Shown: positions 1 to 6,877, numbered from the stretch's first letter. The stretch is DNA of 9,890 bases from Candidatus Martarchaeota archaeon (GCA_023485825.1 JAMCZF010000048.1:1-9890), one strand, 5' to 3'. Program-made: numbers and translations. Notes: a model not told the origin generated them from the sequence alone.

Positions 1-1
1 C

Positions 2-1525
2 CGCATATCAGCACTTGACAAGGAGATTGCGACGGTAGACGCGAAAAGGCTCCAGGACCCTGTGGAAGCGGCCAGGCTGGTCCACAATTCAGAAGAATTG
101 ATAGCAAAGCTGAAAAAGGACGCAGCAAAAAGCCACGATACACTGCAATCCCTGCAGGCCAGGCTTGGCAGCTTACAGAGAGAGGTGTCTGACACCGGGA
201 AAAGAATCAAGGAGCGCGACGAGCTTCTGGCCAGGGCAAAGGGCAAGGATCCTGAACAGATGAAAAAAGCAATAGATGAATGCGCCAAAGAGATCGAGGC
301 GGTTGATCGGGATTATGCGCACGCGAATATGCTTAAGCACGATGCCGAAAAATCCTTCGCCGAGCTGGAGAAGCACACGGCGAAATGCCCTGTATGCGAC
401 AGCCTGCTTACAAAGGAGAAGAGGGAGAGCCTCATGTCGTCAAGGAAGGCCGTGGCTGAGGAGTCATCGGCGAGCATGGCCAGGCTTTTTAAGCTAAGGC
501 TGGAAAAGAGGGCCATGATGGATAAGCTGAATTCGGAGCGCAACGACATCGAGGTGGTGCTCAAAAGCCTTGAGAAATACAGCGGGATTGAGGAGCAGCA
601 CAGGGCAGCGCTTTCCATGTCAGACACAGTGTCCAGGGAGCAGTCTGCGGCGAAGGCCCTCTACGACCAGGCGAATGCGAGGCTTTCAGAGGAGAACGAG
701 AACCTTTCGAGGCTCAGGATCGCTAGGGAAACCTCCGAGAGGATGCGCAAGCACATGTCAGAAAGGGACAAATTCTCCGAGATGCTCCATGCAAAATCCC
801 AGGAGCTCTCCGGAATAACAGTGGACGACGCTGCGGTTGAGATGCTGCAGCTGCGTCATACACGGCTGATGTCGGAGCTGGCAAGGCAGAATGCAATCAT
901 GGAATCGAGCAGGAAGGCCCGCAACGAAAAGGAGGAGCAGGCGAGGGACACGCGCGGCGAGCTGTCAAGGGCAAGTGCAATACTAGAGGAGTTGAGGGCA
1001 AAGAAGGCATCTATAGGCGACATATCAAGGTTCAAGAACGCGCTTGCAGATACGCAGTCCCTGCTGAGAGCGCGCCTCGTAAGCTCGATAAACGAAACGA
1101 TGCATGCCATATGGCCAGAGCTGTACCCGTACGGTGATTATACCGGGGCGATGCTCGCGGCAAGCGACAGCGATTACGAGCTCCGGCTCCGCGCCGTGCG
1201 CGACGGCGAGCCCGTGTGGGAGAGCGCCAACGCCATCGCCAGCGGCGGGGAACGCAGCATAGCGTGCATGGCCATGCGCATAGCATTCAGCCTGGTGCTG
1301 GTGCCGAACCTGCGCTGGCTGATACTGGACGAGCCTACGCACAACATAGACAGTCAAGGGCTCTCGAGGTTCGTCAGCGTACTAAATGAAGTGCTCCCAT
1401 CAATGGTCGAACAGGTATTCGTGATAACGCACGATGAGCAGCTTAAGCAGGTCCCCAATGGGCGCATTTACGTCCTGTCGAGGGACAAGTCAGAGCATGA
1501 ACCCGCCTCAGTGAGTGAGCTGTGA
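2..1525 (+). CDS. rad50: Rad50 DNA repair ATPase, C-terminal half (5' end outside the window)
   Basis: Rad50 is the SMC-like ATPase that works with Mre11 in double-strand break processing. The frame is open to the window edge, so about 507 C-terminal residues are visible and the N-terminal Walker A half is missing. The zinc-hook CPVC at 386-397 sits between two long charged coiled-coil stretches. After it come the ABC signature SGGERS (1241-1258), Walker B LILDE with its catalytic Asp-Glu (1328-1333), the D-loop HNID, and the H-loop histidine in VITHDE (1430-1432). The roughly 380 residues after the hook match the C-terminal arm of archaeal Rad50. The CxxC hook favours Rad50 over chromosomal SMC, which has a hinge domain there. 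A GTG at 62 could be mistaken for a start, but it lies inside the coiled coil. Mre11 may lie upstream, outside the window (inference). Confidence 0.95.
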   Translation, partial: RISALDKEIATVDAKRLQDPVEAARLVHNSEELIAKLKKDAAKSHDTLQSLQARLGSLQREVSDTGKRIKERDELLARAKGKDPEQMKKAIDECAKEIEAVDRDYAHANMLKHDAEKSFAELEKHTAKCPVCDSLLTKEKRESLMSSRKAVAEESSASMARLFKLRLEKRAMMDKLNSERNDIEVVLKSLEKYSGIEEQHRAALSMSDTVSREQSAAKALYDQANARLSEENENLSRLRIARETSERMRKHMSERDKFSEMLHAKSQELSGITVDDAAVEMLQLRHTRLMSELARQNAIMESSRKARNEKEEQARDTRGELSRASAILEELRAKKASIGDISRFKNALADTQSLLRARLVSSINETMHAIWPELYPYGDYTGAMLAASDSDYELRLRAVRDGEPVWESANAIASGGERSIACMAMRIAFSLVLVPNLRWLILDEPTHNIDSQGLSRFVSVLNEVLPSMVEQVFVITHDEQLKQVPNGRIYVLSRDKSEHEPASVSEL

Positions 1526-1613
1526 TGTGCACAAATCACAATTCTGTAGCCTAATGGTTGGATAAAATTCAATATTATATATAGATAATAGGTATAAAAT
1601 CATAATATATCCA

Positions 1614-1619
1614 TTTTTT
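1614..1619 (+). terminator. T-tract terminator after rad50
   Basis: A run of six T residues lies about 90 bases after the rad50 stop in very AT-rich sequence with no preceding GC hairpin. Archaeal RNA polymerase often terminates at such T-tracts without a stem. It also lies just ahead of the next TATA box, so it would separate the two transcription units. Confidence 0.45.
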
Positions 1620-1625
1620 CTGTGT

Positions 1626-1640
1626 AAAGGTATTTAAATA
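1626..1640 (+). promoter_or_regulatory. TATA box with purine-rich BRE for the RAM-domain gene
   Basis: The segment AAAGG TATTTAAATA matches an archaeal BRE plus TATA box (TATA at 1631-1640). A transcript would begin near 1660-1665. That lies more than 100 bases before the best start codon at 1773, so the mRNA would have a long leader. Confidence 0.6.
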
Positions 1641-1661
1641 GGTTACGGTATACTAATATCG

Positions 1662-1772
1662 GTTTTTCCGGTAAGGTAAAGCCAGAAGATTGGGGGGTGG
1701 GGACGCCTTAAACAAGTGTCCTTTCGGGTGCATGTCTGGTCCGTTAATGCGCGGACCACACGACGTGAATCG
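1662..1772 (+). other. Structured 5' leader (or small RNA) ahead of the RAM-domain gene
   Basis: This stretch lies between the predicted transcription start and the ATG at 1773. It can form two stem-loops. The first pairs GGACGC (1701-1706) with GTGTCC (1716-1721). The second pairs TGGTCCG (1737-1743) with CGGACCA (1752-1758) around an 8-base loop, and extends by ATGTC (1732-1736) with GACGT (1762-1766) across a 3-base bulge. The second hairpin ends six bases before the start codon and would cover the space where a ribosome binding site should be; no clear GGTGA motif is seen. It could be a cis-regulatory leader or the 3' part of an independent RNA. No known riboswitch class is recognised. 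Confidence 0.4.
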
Positions 1773-2036
1773 ATGGAAAACAAAGTATCCGAGCCGAGGA
1801 TGCGCTGTGCATCAGGAGCATTGACTTTTTTGTTGCCGAATGGCAGTCCCGACGCACAACGTTCCGCAAAGAAGATTCTTGACATCAGGGGGGTCAGAGA
1901 AGTAATGCTGACGAGCGGCAAGTACGCGTTTGTGGTGAGGTGTGCGGGCCAAGACGCCGAAAACATCCACCAGCAGCTGTCGAGGAAGTACGGCCAGGCG
2001 GTCATACTGGAGTGCCATTACAGCTTCAGGAAATGA
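1773..2036 (+). CDS. Small Lrp/AsnC-type RAM (ligand-binding) domain protein
   Basis: This 87-residue protein has no DNA-binding helix-turn-helix. From about residue 16 it reads as a beta-alpha-beta-beta-alpha-beta ferredoxin-like fold: a hydrophobic strand (ALTFLLP), a helix ending in the phrase DIRGVREV, two strands around TSGKYAFVV, a second helix and a final strand. The GV-x-EV ... TG-x-Y-x-x-VV pattern is typical of the RAM effector-binding domain of Lrp/AsnC regulators and of stand-alone RAM proteins, which form oligomers and bind amino acids. The ATG at 1773 is preferred because the open frame back to a GTG at 1716 runs through the leader hairpins and adds a non-homologous basic tail. 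It converges on the 2755-2090 gene. The family assignment is by pattern only; another ferredoxin-like fold is possible. Confidence 0.6.
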   Translation: MENKVSEPRMRCASGALTFLLPNGSPDAQRSAKKILDIRGVREVMLTSGKYAFVVRCAGQDAENIHQQLSRKYGQAVILECHYSFRK

Positions 2037-2089
2037 CTTCCCGGCGCGGTAAGGTAACGCAACAGCGCAGTTTGTGCTAAACCGGCAGG

Positions 2090-2755
2090 CTAGTGCGAGC
2101 CATCGGATGGCTTTCCATCGGATCCGTTCAGCATGCCCGTGTACCTGGCAACGTTCCTCGAGTGCCTGCGTATCCTTTCTTTCTTTTCTGTTATGGCGGC
2201 GTCGAGCAGCGCGATCTCGCCCCTGCCGAATAGCCTGCCCCAAATGCTGCGCCCCTTAAGGTATCTTCTTGCGGAAATGGCGCGCAGCTCCGCGGCTTCC
2301 TTGTCGGAGAGGCGCATATGCCTTGAGCTTCTTCTTTTTATAGTGTCCGTTACCGCATCGAGGTACTTCGCGACGCAGCTCGCGTCGCGGGCCTTCCTGC
2401 TCAGCCCTATCATGAGAAGGCCCGCCAGCTCCTTTCCGTACTTCCTCTTGTACAAGCCGCCGATCCTCTCCATCATCTGCAGATAGTTCCTCAGCTCCAC
2501 GAGGCTCATGTACTTCCTGTGCTCTACTATGCTGGGTATGCAAAAGGCCTCATACTCTGCGGTATTCAGCACCCTGCCCATCCTGCCTGCATGCAGTTCT
2601 ATCGCTTCTACAGTGCCGTCGCTCTTCTGGTGCTCCTGCAGGCCCTTTCTCCATCCATCGCGCACCACTTTCCTGAGCATGCTGTTTTCATAGTCCCCAG
2701 CGCGCGCGCTGTCTGTGCTGTGTTCCGCCCTGTTGGTGTTAAGTGCTATTGCCAA
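2090..2755 (-). CDS. Unrecognised basic protein downstream of gltX
   Basis: This 221-residue protein is not recognised. It is rich in Arg, Lys and Glu, predicted mostly helical, with no membrane segment or signal peptide. It has three scattered cysteines and no zinc pattern. The C-terminal third is strongly basic and ends in a Ser/Gly/His-rich tail. The start is a TTG at 2755, chosen because the sequence just before it carries AGGTGA at a good distance. That ribosome binding site overlaps the TAG stop of gltX, and the two genes are 8 bases apart, so co-transcription and coupled translation are likely. Real coding is supported by the length of the frame and the fit to its neighbour. A nucleic-acid-binding role would suit its charge but is speculation. 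Confidence 0.75.
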   Translation of the reverse strand: MAIALNTNRAEHSTDSARAGDYENSMLRKVVRDGWRKGLQEHQKSDGTVEAIELHAGRMGRVLNTAEYEAFCIPSIVEHRKYMSLVELRNYLQMMERIGGLYKRKYGKELAGLLMIGLSRKARDASCVAKYLDAVTDTIKRRSSRHMRLSDKEAAELRAISARRYLKGRSIWGRLFGRGEIALLDAAITEKKERIRRHSRNVARYTGMLNGSDGKPSDGSH

Positions 2756-2763
2756 TTGCTCAC

Positions 2764-4485
2764 CTACAGCGACAGGAAATCCATGCCGCTCTTGTTGTCC
2801 AGCTTGAAGAATCCAACGCGCTCAAACTGCACAATCTCCCCCACCGCAAGGCTTTCGGCATGGCTCTCCACGTACGCATCGCTGACCGTCATGCTCTGCT
2901 TGTTGAATTCGTCCCCTACGAGAAGATTGCCTATCCTGTAAGCCTTGCAAGGCATATAGTTCCCTTCATTGACCCACTGTATCCTCGCGATGTCGCCGCT
3001 GTCACTGGCAACATACTCCGCTGAAATAGTGTTGCCTTCCAACGCGCATATCCTAATGCTGAAAGCATCCTTCAACCTGATCTGATCGCCCTTTGCTAAC
3101 TTATTTGTATCATATGCATTTATAAAGAATTCGCTGCTAAGCCTGTATCTCCTGAATCCCATGTCCGTGCCAGGGTGCAGCCTGAGCTTCACCTCCCGCG
3201 CCGCCTCAGGGATTCCTCTGACTGACAGGCGGACCGGATTCTCGACGATGAACAAGCGTTTTGCGTCGCTGTCCACGAGCTTTCGGTTCTCTGCAAGTAG
3301 CATGTCGATACCAACCCTGCTCTCGCTCTTGCTCATGCCGAAGCGCATAGCGAATGCCTTTATGGCAGCAGGAAGCACTCCCCTGCGCCGCAGTCCAGCT
3401 ATGGTGACGAGCCTTGGGTCGTCGTATCCCCAGAGCAGGCCCTTGTCTATGAGCTCGTTTATCCTCCTCTTCGATGTGAGGTTGTCCTTTATCTCGAGCC
3501 TGGCTATGCTGTGTATCCTTGGCTTCCTGAGCCTGAGCAGCTGCAGTATGCGCAGGTACAGTTCGTCTAACATCTCAAATTCCTTGCTCCTTATGACGTC
3601 TGTCACGCCCTTGACAGAATCTATTATGGGGGTATTGAACACGTATGTAGGCCATACCCTGTATTCTGAGCCCTGCCTGTAGTGCCTCTCTGTCTTGATC
3701 CTGAAGAGCGTCGGGTCGCGCATGGCTGTGTTGTCGCTTTTCATGTCGCCGTTGAATCTGAGTATCATGGCCGCATCTGATTCAGATGCCAGCATCTCCC
3801 TCCACAGCTCCATGTTCCTCTTCACCCCCTGGCGCTTGTGCCTGCACGAGGCCCCGCGCATCCTCTGGTCCTTTATCTCGTCGCGGGGGCACAGGCACAC
3901 GTATGCGTTTGCTCTCTCAATGAGCTTAACGGCATATCCGTAAAGAAGTGCCATGTTGTCGCTCGCGAAGTACTCGGTGTCATAGCCTATTCCAAGCCAT
4001 TTCATGTCTTTCCTTATAGCATCCACGAACTCCTGGCGTTCCTTCTCAGGGTTCGTGTCATCGAAATAAAGCGCAACGGTCCCTTTGTACATGTCTGCAG
4101 CCTCGCGCTCTGTCCACGCCGCCTTGGCATGGCCCAATTGCATGTACCCGTTTGGCTCCGGAGGGAACCTCGTCATGAATCTTCCCGCAACGGCGCCGCG
4201 GAGTTCAAGATTGTGCCTGGAGCTCTTCTCCGCCCTCTCGCGGTCCTCGCTTCTGAACTCCTCTGAATATCTCCCAAGTTCCTTCCTGAGCTGGGCGTCA
4301 TCCATGGCGTTTACCTCGGCCACTATCCTTGACACGCGCACAGACAATGCTTTCATGTCGGACTTTAACTCAGGGAATCTCGCAAGGCTCTTGCCAAGCA
4401 CAGCGGACACGCGCGCCTTTCCGTATTCCGAAGCGTTCCTTACGGCTATTCTCCGTATCCCTTCGTCTACGCTTGTACTAGCCAT
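2764..4485 (-). CDS. gltX: Glutamyl-tRNA synthetase, archaeal type
   Basis: This enzyme charges tRNA with glutamate. In archaea it usually charges both tRNA-Glu and tRNA-Gln, the latter being converted by the GatDE amidotransferase. The 573 residues match the family length. The first 100 or so residues are the helical N-terminal extension seen in archaeal enzymes. The class I HIGH motif appears as LGHAK (117-121) within a PPEPNGY context, and the KMSKS counterpart as LTSKR (336-340), followed by GYDDPRL. A possible metal site is formed by Cys197, Cys199, Cys214 and His216. The beta-barrel anticodon-binding domain fills the C-terminus. The ATG overlaps the stop of the upstream pilin-like gene by one base (TGATG). 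PEPNGY and SKRR also occur in GlnRS, but the extension and CLCP region favour GluRS. Confidence 0.92.
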   Translation of the reverse strand: MASTSVDEGIRRIAVRNASEYGKARVSAVLGKSLARFPELKSDMKALSVRVSRIVAEVNAMDDAQLRKELGRYSEEFRSEDRERAEKSSRHNLELRGAVAGRFMTRFPPEPNGYMQLGHAKAAWTEREAADMYKGTVALYFDDTNPEKERQEFVDAIRKDMKWLGIGYDTEYFASDNMALLYGYAVKLIERANAYVCLCPRDEIKDQRMRGASCRHKRQGVKRNMELWREMLASESDAAMILRFNGDMKSDNTAMRDPTLFRIKTERHYRQGSEYRVWPTYVFNTPIIDSVKGVTDVIRSKEFEMLDELYLRILQLLRLRKPRIHSIARLEIKDNLTSKRRINELIDKGLLWGYDDPRLVTIAGLRRRGVLPAAIKAFAMRFGMSKSESRVGIDMLLAENRKLVDSDAKRLFIVENPVRLSVRGIPEAAREVKLRLHPGTDMGFRRYRLSSEFFINAYDTNKLAKGDQIRLKDAFSIRICALEGNTISAEYVASDSGDIARIQWVNEGNYMPCKAYRIGNLLVGDEFNKQSMTVSDAYVESHAESLAVGEIVQFERVGFFKLDNKSGMDFLSL

Positions 4486-5093
4486 CAGCCGCGCCCTACT
4501 ACGGTTATCTGGTACGGTTCCCCGTTGCCCATTATAAGCCCGTTTAGCTTCAGCGATATCACGTTGCTGCTATAGCCAAGGTTCAGCGGTATGCTGTAAA
4601 CTCTCATAGAACTGTTCAGCTGTATCGGATAGCTCTGCCCTGATATGGTGAAGTTCACTGCCTGCGGCAGCTCCACATACGCGGTGCCGACGAAGCCCAA
4701 ACATGCAAGCGCGCTGGAGTTAAGCGCGGAGCTTTCATAATTGTAAAACTGTCTCGCACTCATAGTTCCGGTCTGCACCTGGACGACATTGCCTATGGCC
4801 TGGGCATTGGACACCGAATTGTTGGACTCGAGGGCCGATGTTATGTTGTTTATCTTGCCCGCAACACCGGAGTAGTTGCCGCACGTAAGGTATATCTGCA
4901 GGTTATGTGAATAGTTCCGTATCACTGCATTCGCATACGCGAATCCGAAGTTTGTAGCCGGCACCGTCGTGGTGGTACTTGACCCGGAAGAGCCCGTGCC
5001 CCCCACTGGGTTGAGGTACACCGCGTACGAGGATATGAACGCAATTCCTACTATTATGAGCAAAGCCACCTCAATCGCGCTTTTTTTGTTCAG
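4485..5093 (-). CDS. Type IV pilin-like surface protein, probable CTG start
   Basis: The predicted 202-residue protein begins with a short charged segment (MNKKSAIE) followed by a hydrophobic helix (VALLIIVGIAFISSYAVYL). This is the layout of an archaeal class III signal peptide, with Lys and a small residue before a Glu-containing helix. A Ser/Thr/Gly-rich linker and a beta-rich exterior follow. Seven N-x-S/T sequons and two cysteines support an exported glycoprotein with a possible disulfide. The earliest standard start, GTG at 5069, would cut into the helix and has no ribosome binding site. The in-frame CTG at 5093 has a perfect GGTGAT five bases ahead (counting from GGTG) and lies about 40 bases from a TATA box. 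A stop codon precedes it in frame. It leads an operon with gltX. The subtype of pilin is not recognised. Confidence 0.75.
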   Translation of the reverse strand: MNKKSAIEVALLIIVGIAFISSYAVYLNPVGGTGSSGSSTTTTVPATNFGFAYANAVIRNYSHNLQIYLTCGNYSGVAGKINNITSALESNNSVSNAQAIGNVVQVQTGTMSARQFYNYESSALNSSALACLGFVGTAYVELPQAVNFTISGQSYPIQLNSSMRVYSIPLNLGYSSNVISLKLNGLIMGNGEPYQITVVGRG

Positions 5094-5127
5094 TCAATCA
5101 CCGAATGTGCATAATGTTTATTGAAAA

Positions 5128-5135
5128 CTTATAAA
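5128..5135 (-). promoter_or_regulatory. TATA box for the pilin-gltX operon
   Basis: On the minus strand the box reads TTTATAAG. Transcription would begin near 5105-5108, giving a leader of only about 12-15 bases that contains the GGTGAT ribosome binding site before the CTG at 5093. Confidence 0.6.
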
Positions 5136-5138
5136 CCT

Positions 5139-5172
5139 GCGCCCGGGCCTTTCGCTCCAATGGAAAGGGCGC
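5139..5172. promoter_or_regulatory. GC-rich dyad between divergent promoters
   Basis: GCGCCC (5139-5144) pairs with GGGCGC (5167-5172). Inside it TTTC (5150-5153) pairs with GAAA (5163-5166) around a 9-base loop, leaving GGGCC as a bulge. The dyad sits exactly between the two outward-facing TATA boxes of the pilin operon and the FKBP gene. A regulator binding site is possible; it is not positioned as a terminator for either gene. Confidence 0.35.
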
Positions 5173-5180
5173 ACAGCAAG

Positions 5181-5189
5181 AATAATATA
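5181..5189 (+). promoter_or_regulatory. TATA box and short leader for the FKBP gene
   Basis: AATAATATA lies about 35 bases before the FKBP ATG. The predicted transcript start near 5210 leaves a leader of about 10 bases holding GTGAT (5213-5217), a match to the 16S 3' end, just before the ATG at 5221. Confidence 0.5.
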
Positions 5190-5220
5190 CCTCACCGACA
5201 CAATATAATCAAGTGATTCA

Positions 5221-5928
5221 ATGGCCCTGAAGGAAGGAGATTTTGTCAAGATAGACTACAGCATATGGAGGCATTCGGACAACACGATCGTGAGGACCAC
5301 GGACAAGGCGGTCGCAGAGAAGAATGGCGTATACGACAGCAAGATCCATTACGGCCCGCAGCTTGTCGTGCTCGGCAGGGACAACACTATAAAGGGCATT
5401 TCTGACACGCTCATCGGCATGGACGCCGGCCAGGCGAAGAAGTTCGAGCTCTCCCCTGGGCAGGCATATGGCGAACGCAACAAGGACCTGGTCCGCGTGA
5501 TGCCGCTATCGGATTTCCGCAAGCGCGACATGAACCCGTCGCCGGGCATGCAGATGGACCTTGACGGAGCCATTGCCACCGTGGTCAGCGTCAATTCAGG
5601 CAGGGTCATGGTCGACGCAAACCACCCGCTTGCAGGGGAGAGGATAACCTGCGAGCTCAAGGTCGTGAGCAGGATAGACGACCAGAAGGAAAAGGTGAAG
5701 GCTGCGTTCGAGCGTTACGGTCTGACCCCCTCGTCAGTAGACACGAGCGCAGCAGGCGCAAAGGTCGCATTCGACTCGAAGGTCAAGAAGGATTCGGATT
5801 TCCTCATCAACAAGGCGAACGCAGTGGCCTTCGCATTCGCCTACATCGACTCCATAAAGAGCATAAAGGTCGAGGAGGAGTACTCAAAGGAAGCGGAGCG
5901 CACGGCAACCGAAGACCAAACCGCTTAG
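5221..5928 (+). CDS. SlyD-like FKBP-type peptidyl-prolyl isomerase
   Basis: This 235-residue protein is an archaeal long-form FKBP, a cytoplasmic enzyme that turns Xaa-Pro bonds and acts as a folding chaperone. The FKBP half-domain starts with GDFVKIDYSI (6-15). The core motif IKGISDTLIGM follows at about 58-68, then a segment containing PGQAYGERN that leads into the IF (insert-in-flap) chaperone region. The closing strand carries the SlyD/archaeal FKBP signature NHPLAGERITCEL (about 134-146). Residues from about 150 onward form the extra alpha/beta C-terminal domain found only in the larger archaeal FKBPs. The ATG is well supported by its TATA box and GTGAT. It diverges from the pilin operon and converges on spt4. 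Confidence 0.93.
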   Translation: MALKEGDFVKIDYSIWRHSDNTIVRTTDKAVAEKNGVYDSKIHYGPQLVVLGRDNTIKGISDTLIGMDAGQAKKFELSPGQAYGERNKDLVRVMPLSDFRKRDMNPSPGMQMDLDGAIATVVSVNSGRVMVDANHPLAGERITCELKVVSRIDDQKEKVKAAFERYGLTPSSVDTSAAGAKVAFDSKVKKDSDFLINKANAVAFAFAYIDSIKSIKVEEEYSKEAERTATEDQTA

Positions 5929-6049
5929 CCGCGCCGCAATGCGCCTGAACCCGCGCAGGGGGCGCAGAAGCAGTAAACGAGAGCATGGTTACCTCGGCGT
6001 CCCGAGGCTCAGGAGGCATAGTAAAGTAACGGCATGGAGCCTTGCCGTC
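5929..6049. terminator. Hairpin-rich gap between convergent FKBP and spt4 genes
   Basis: No gene is seen in these 121 bases. Two compact stem-loops are present. CCTCGG (5992-5997) pairs with CCGAGG (6002-6007) around a 4-base loop, and ACGGCA (6029-6034) pairs with TGCCGT (6043-6048) around an 8-base loop. The second is next to the spt4 stop and on the minus strand is followed by a T-rich stretch. They could stop transcription from both sides, though neither is followed by a long T-tract. Confidence 0.35.
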
Positions 6050-6238
6050 TCAGTCGTTTATGTTGAGCGCATAGGTACCGTTGACCTTTATGCCGAGCTT
6101 CTTTGCTATTGCAGACCGCTCAGCGTTCAGCACTATTATATAGCCTGACCATTTGTGCGTGAGATTCGCAGAGTCGCACAGCGGGCACTTTTCACCCTGC
6201 GCTATTATGAGCCTGCAGTTCCTGCACGCCTTTTCCAT
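6050..6238 (-). CDS. spt4: Transcription elongation factor Spt4 (RpoE'')
   Basis: Spt4 is the small zinc partner of Spt5 that clamps RNA polymerase and aids elongation. The 62 residues are the normal archaeal length. Four zinc cysteines are visible: Cys5 and Cys8 (CRNC), then Cys18 and Cys21 (CPLC). The family's trademark W-x-GYIIVLN follows and forms the beta sheet that contacts the Spt5 NGN domain; the protein then ends with a helix and strand (AKKLGIKVNGTYALNI). The start ATG is preceded by GGAGATGAT, a near-perfect ribosome binding site that overlaps the rpo7 stop. The gap from rpo7 is 5 bases, so the two are surely co-transcribed. Confidence 0.95.
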   Translation of the reverse strand: MEKACRNCRLIIAQGEKCPLCDSANLTHKWSGYIIVLNAERSAIAKKLGIKVNGTYALNIND

Positions 6239-6243
6239 CTAAA

Positions 6244-6831
6244 TCATCTCCCAGGCTTCCTGCCCTGCTGCCTGCCGCCTTTCCTCTCCTTGGGCTTAGG
6301 CTCCTTGAGCCACTCCGGCTTGCCCATCCCGTCCGGGCGCATTGTGAGCGCTATCTTCGCATCCTTTATCGTGCTCTTCAAGCTTACTGTGGACACCTTC
6401 GCGTATACGGTGTCGCCCTTCTTTATGCTTCTCTTGCTGTTCCTCAGCACAAAAGCGCCTGTCCTCCTGTCATAGTTTATATAGTCGTTTGTTATCTGCG
6501 ACATGTGCACAAGCCCGTCTATGGGGCCGAGGCGCACGAAGCAGCCGAAATCGACGAGTTCAGATATCTCACCTATTACTATCTCCCCTACGTCAAGTCC
6601 GAAGGACAGAAGGTCGAATGTTACTGAATGGTGCGTCGAAGGATCCCCGGGCAGTATGGCCCCGTCGCTTATATCGCGCACGTTGAATAGCGCTATTATT
6701 ATGCCCATCTGCTTGTTCAGCGTACGCTCGTACCTGCTGCGCAGTATGTCCTTCGCGGCCTTGTTTATGTCCTCGCCGAAGTGGCTCGGCGGTATGCTTA
6801 TCGTGTCCTTGACTGTATGCACATAGTACAA
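6244..6831 (-). CDS. rpo7: RNA polymerase subunit Rpo7 (RpoE')
   Basis: Rpo7 with Rpo4 forms the stalk of archaeal RNA polymerase, which binds nascent RNA and helps open promoters. The 195 residues hold the N-terminal RNP-like domain (about 1-80, with the family opening MYYV-x-TVKDTISIPPSHFGE) and an S1/OB RNA-binding domain (about 82-165, with GEISELVDFGCFVRLGPIDG and HMSQI). A basic Lys/Arg/Gly tail extends past the usual end. The start is TTG at 6831: AGGTGA stands four bases upstream, and the resulting Met-Tyr opening agrees with other Rpo7 proteins, whereas the next candidate (GTG, residue 4) would remove it. The gene may have its own TATA box in the 61-base gap after the PIN gene. Confidence 0.95.
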   Translation of the reverse strand: MYYVHTVKDTISIPPSHFGEDINKAAKDILRSRYERTLNKQMGIIIALFNVRDISDGAILPGDPSTHHSVTFDLLSFGLDVGEIVIGEISELVDFGCFVRLGPIDGLVHMSQITNDYINYDRRTGAFVLRNSKRSIKKGDTVYAKVSTVSLKSTIKDAKIALTMRPDGMGKPEWLKEPKPKERKGGRQQGRKPGR

Positions 6832-6877
6832 ACTCTCACCTAAGGGTTAAAAATCCAAGAGTATTTGGCAGTTAACA

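Noticed and set aside
486..530. Single C-box-like ATGATGG and CTGA on the plus strand
   Set aside because: It is inside rad50 coding sequence and lacks the C' and D' boxes.
1541..1570. tRNA-like D-arm sequence (TAGCCTAATGGTTGGATA) after rad50, a possible split-tRNA half
   Set aside because: The D stem has a mismatch, the preceding seven bases find no acceptor partner, and the following sequence is pure AT-rich spacer with no anticodon arm.
1737..1760. Hairpin followed by ACA, resembling an H/ACA guide RNA
   Set aside because: The stem is short and continuous with no pseudouridylation pocket and no K-turn, so the ACA next to the stem is probably coincidence.
2508..3024. Plus-strand open frames opposite gltX and the basic protein
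   Set aside because: They are antisense shadows of long, family-matched or well-coupled minus-strand genes and lack ribosome sites or recognisable motifs.
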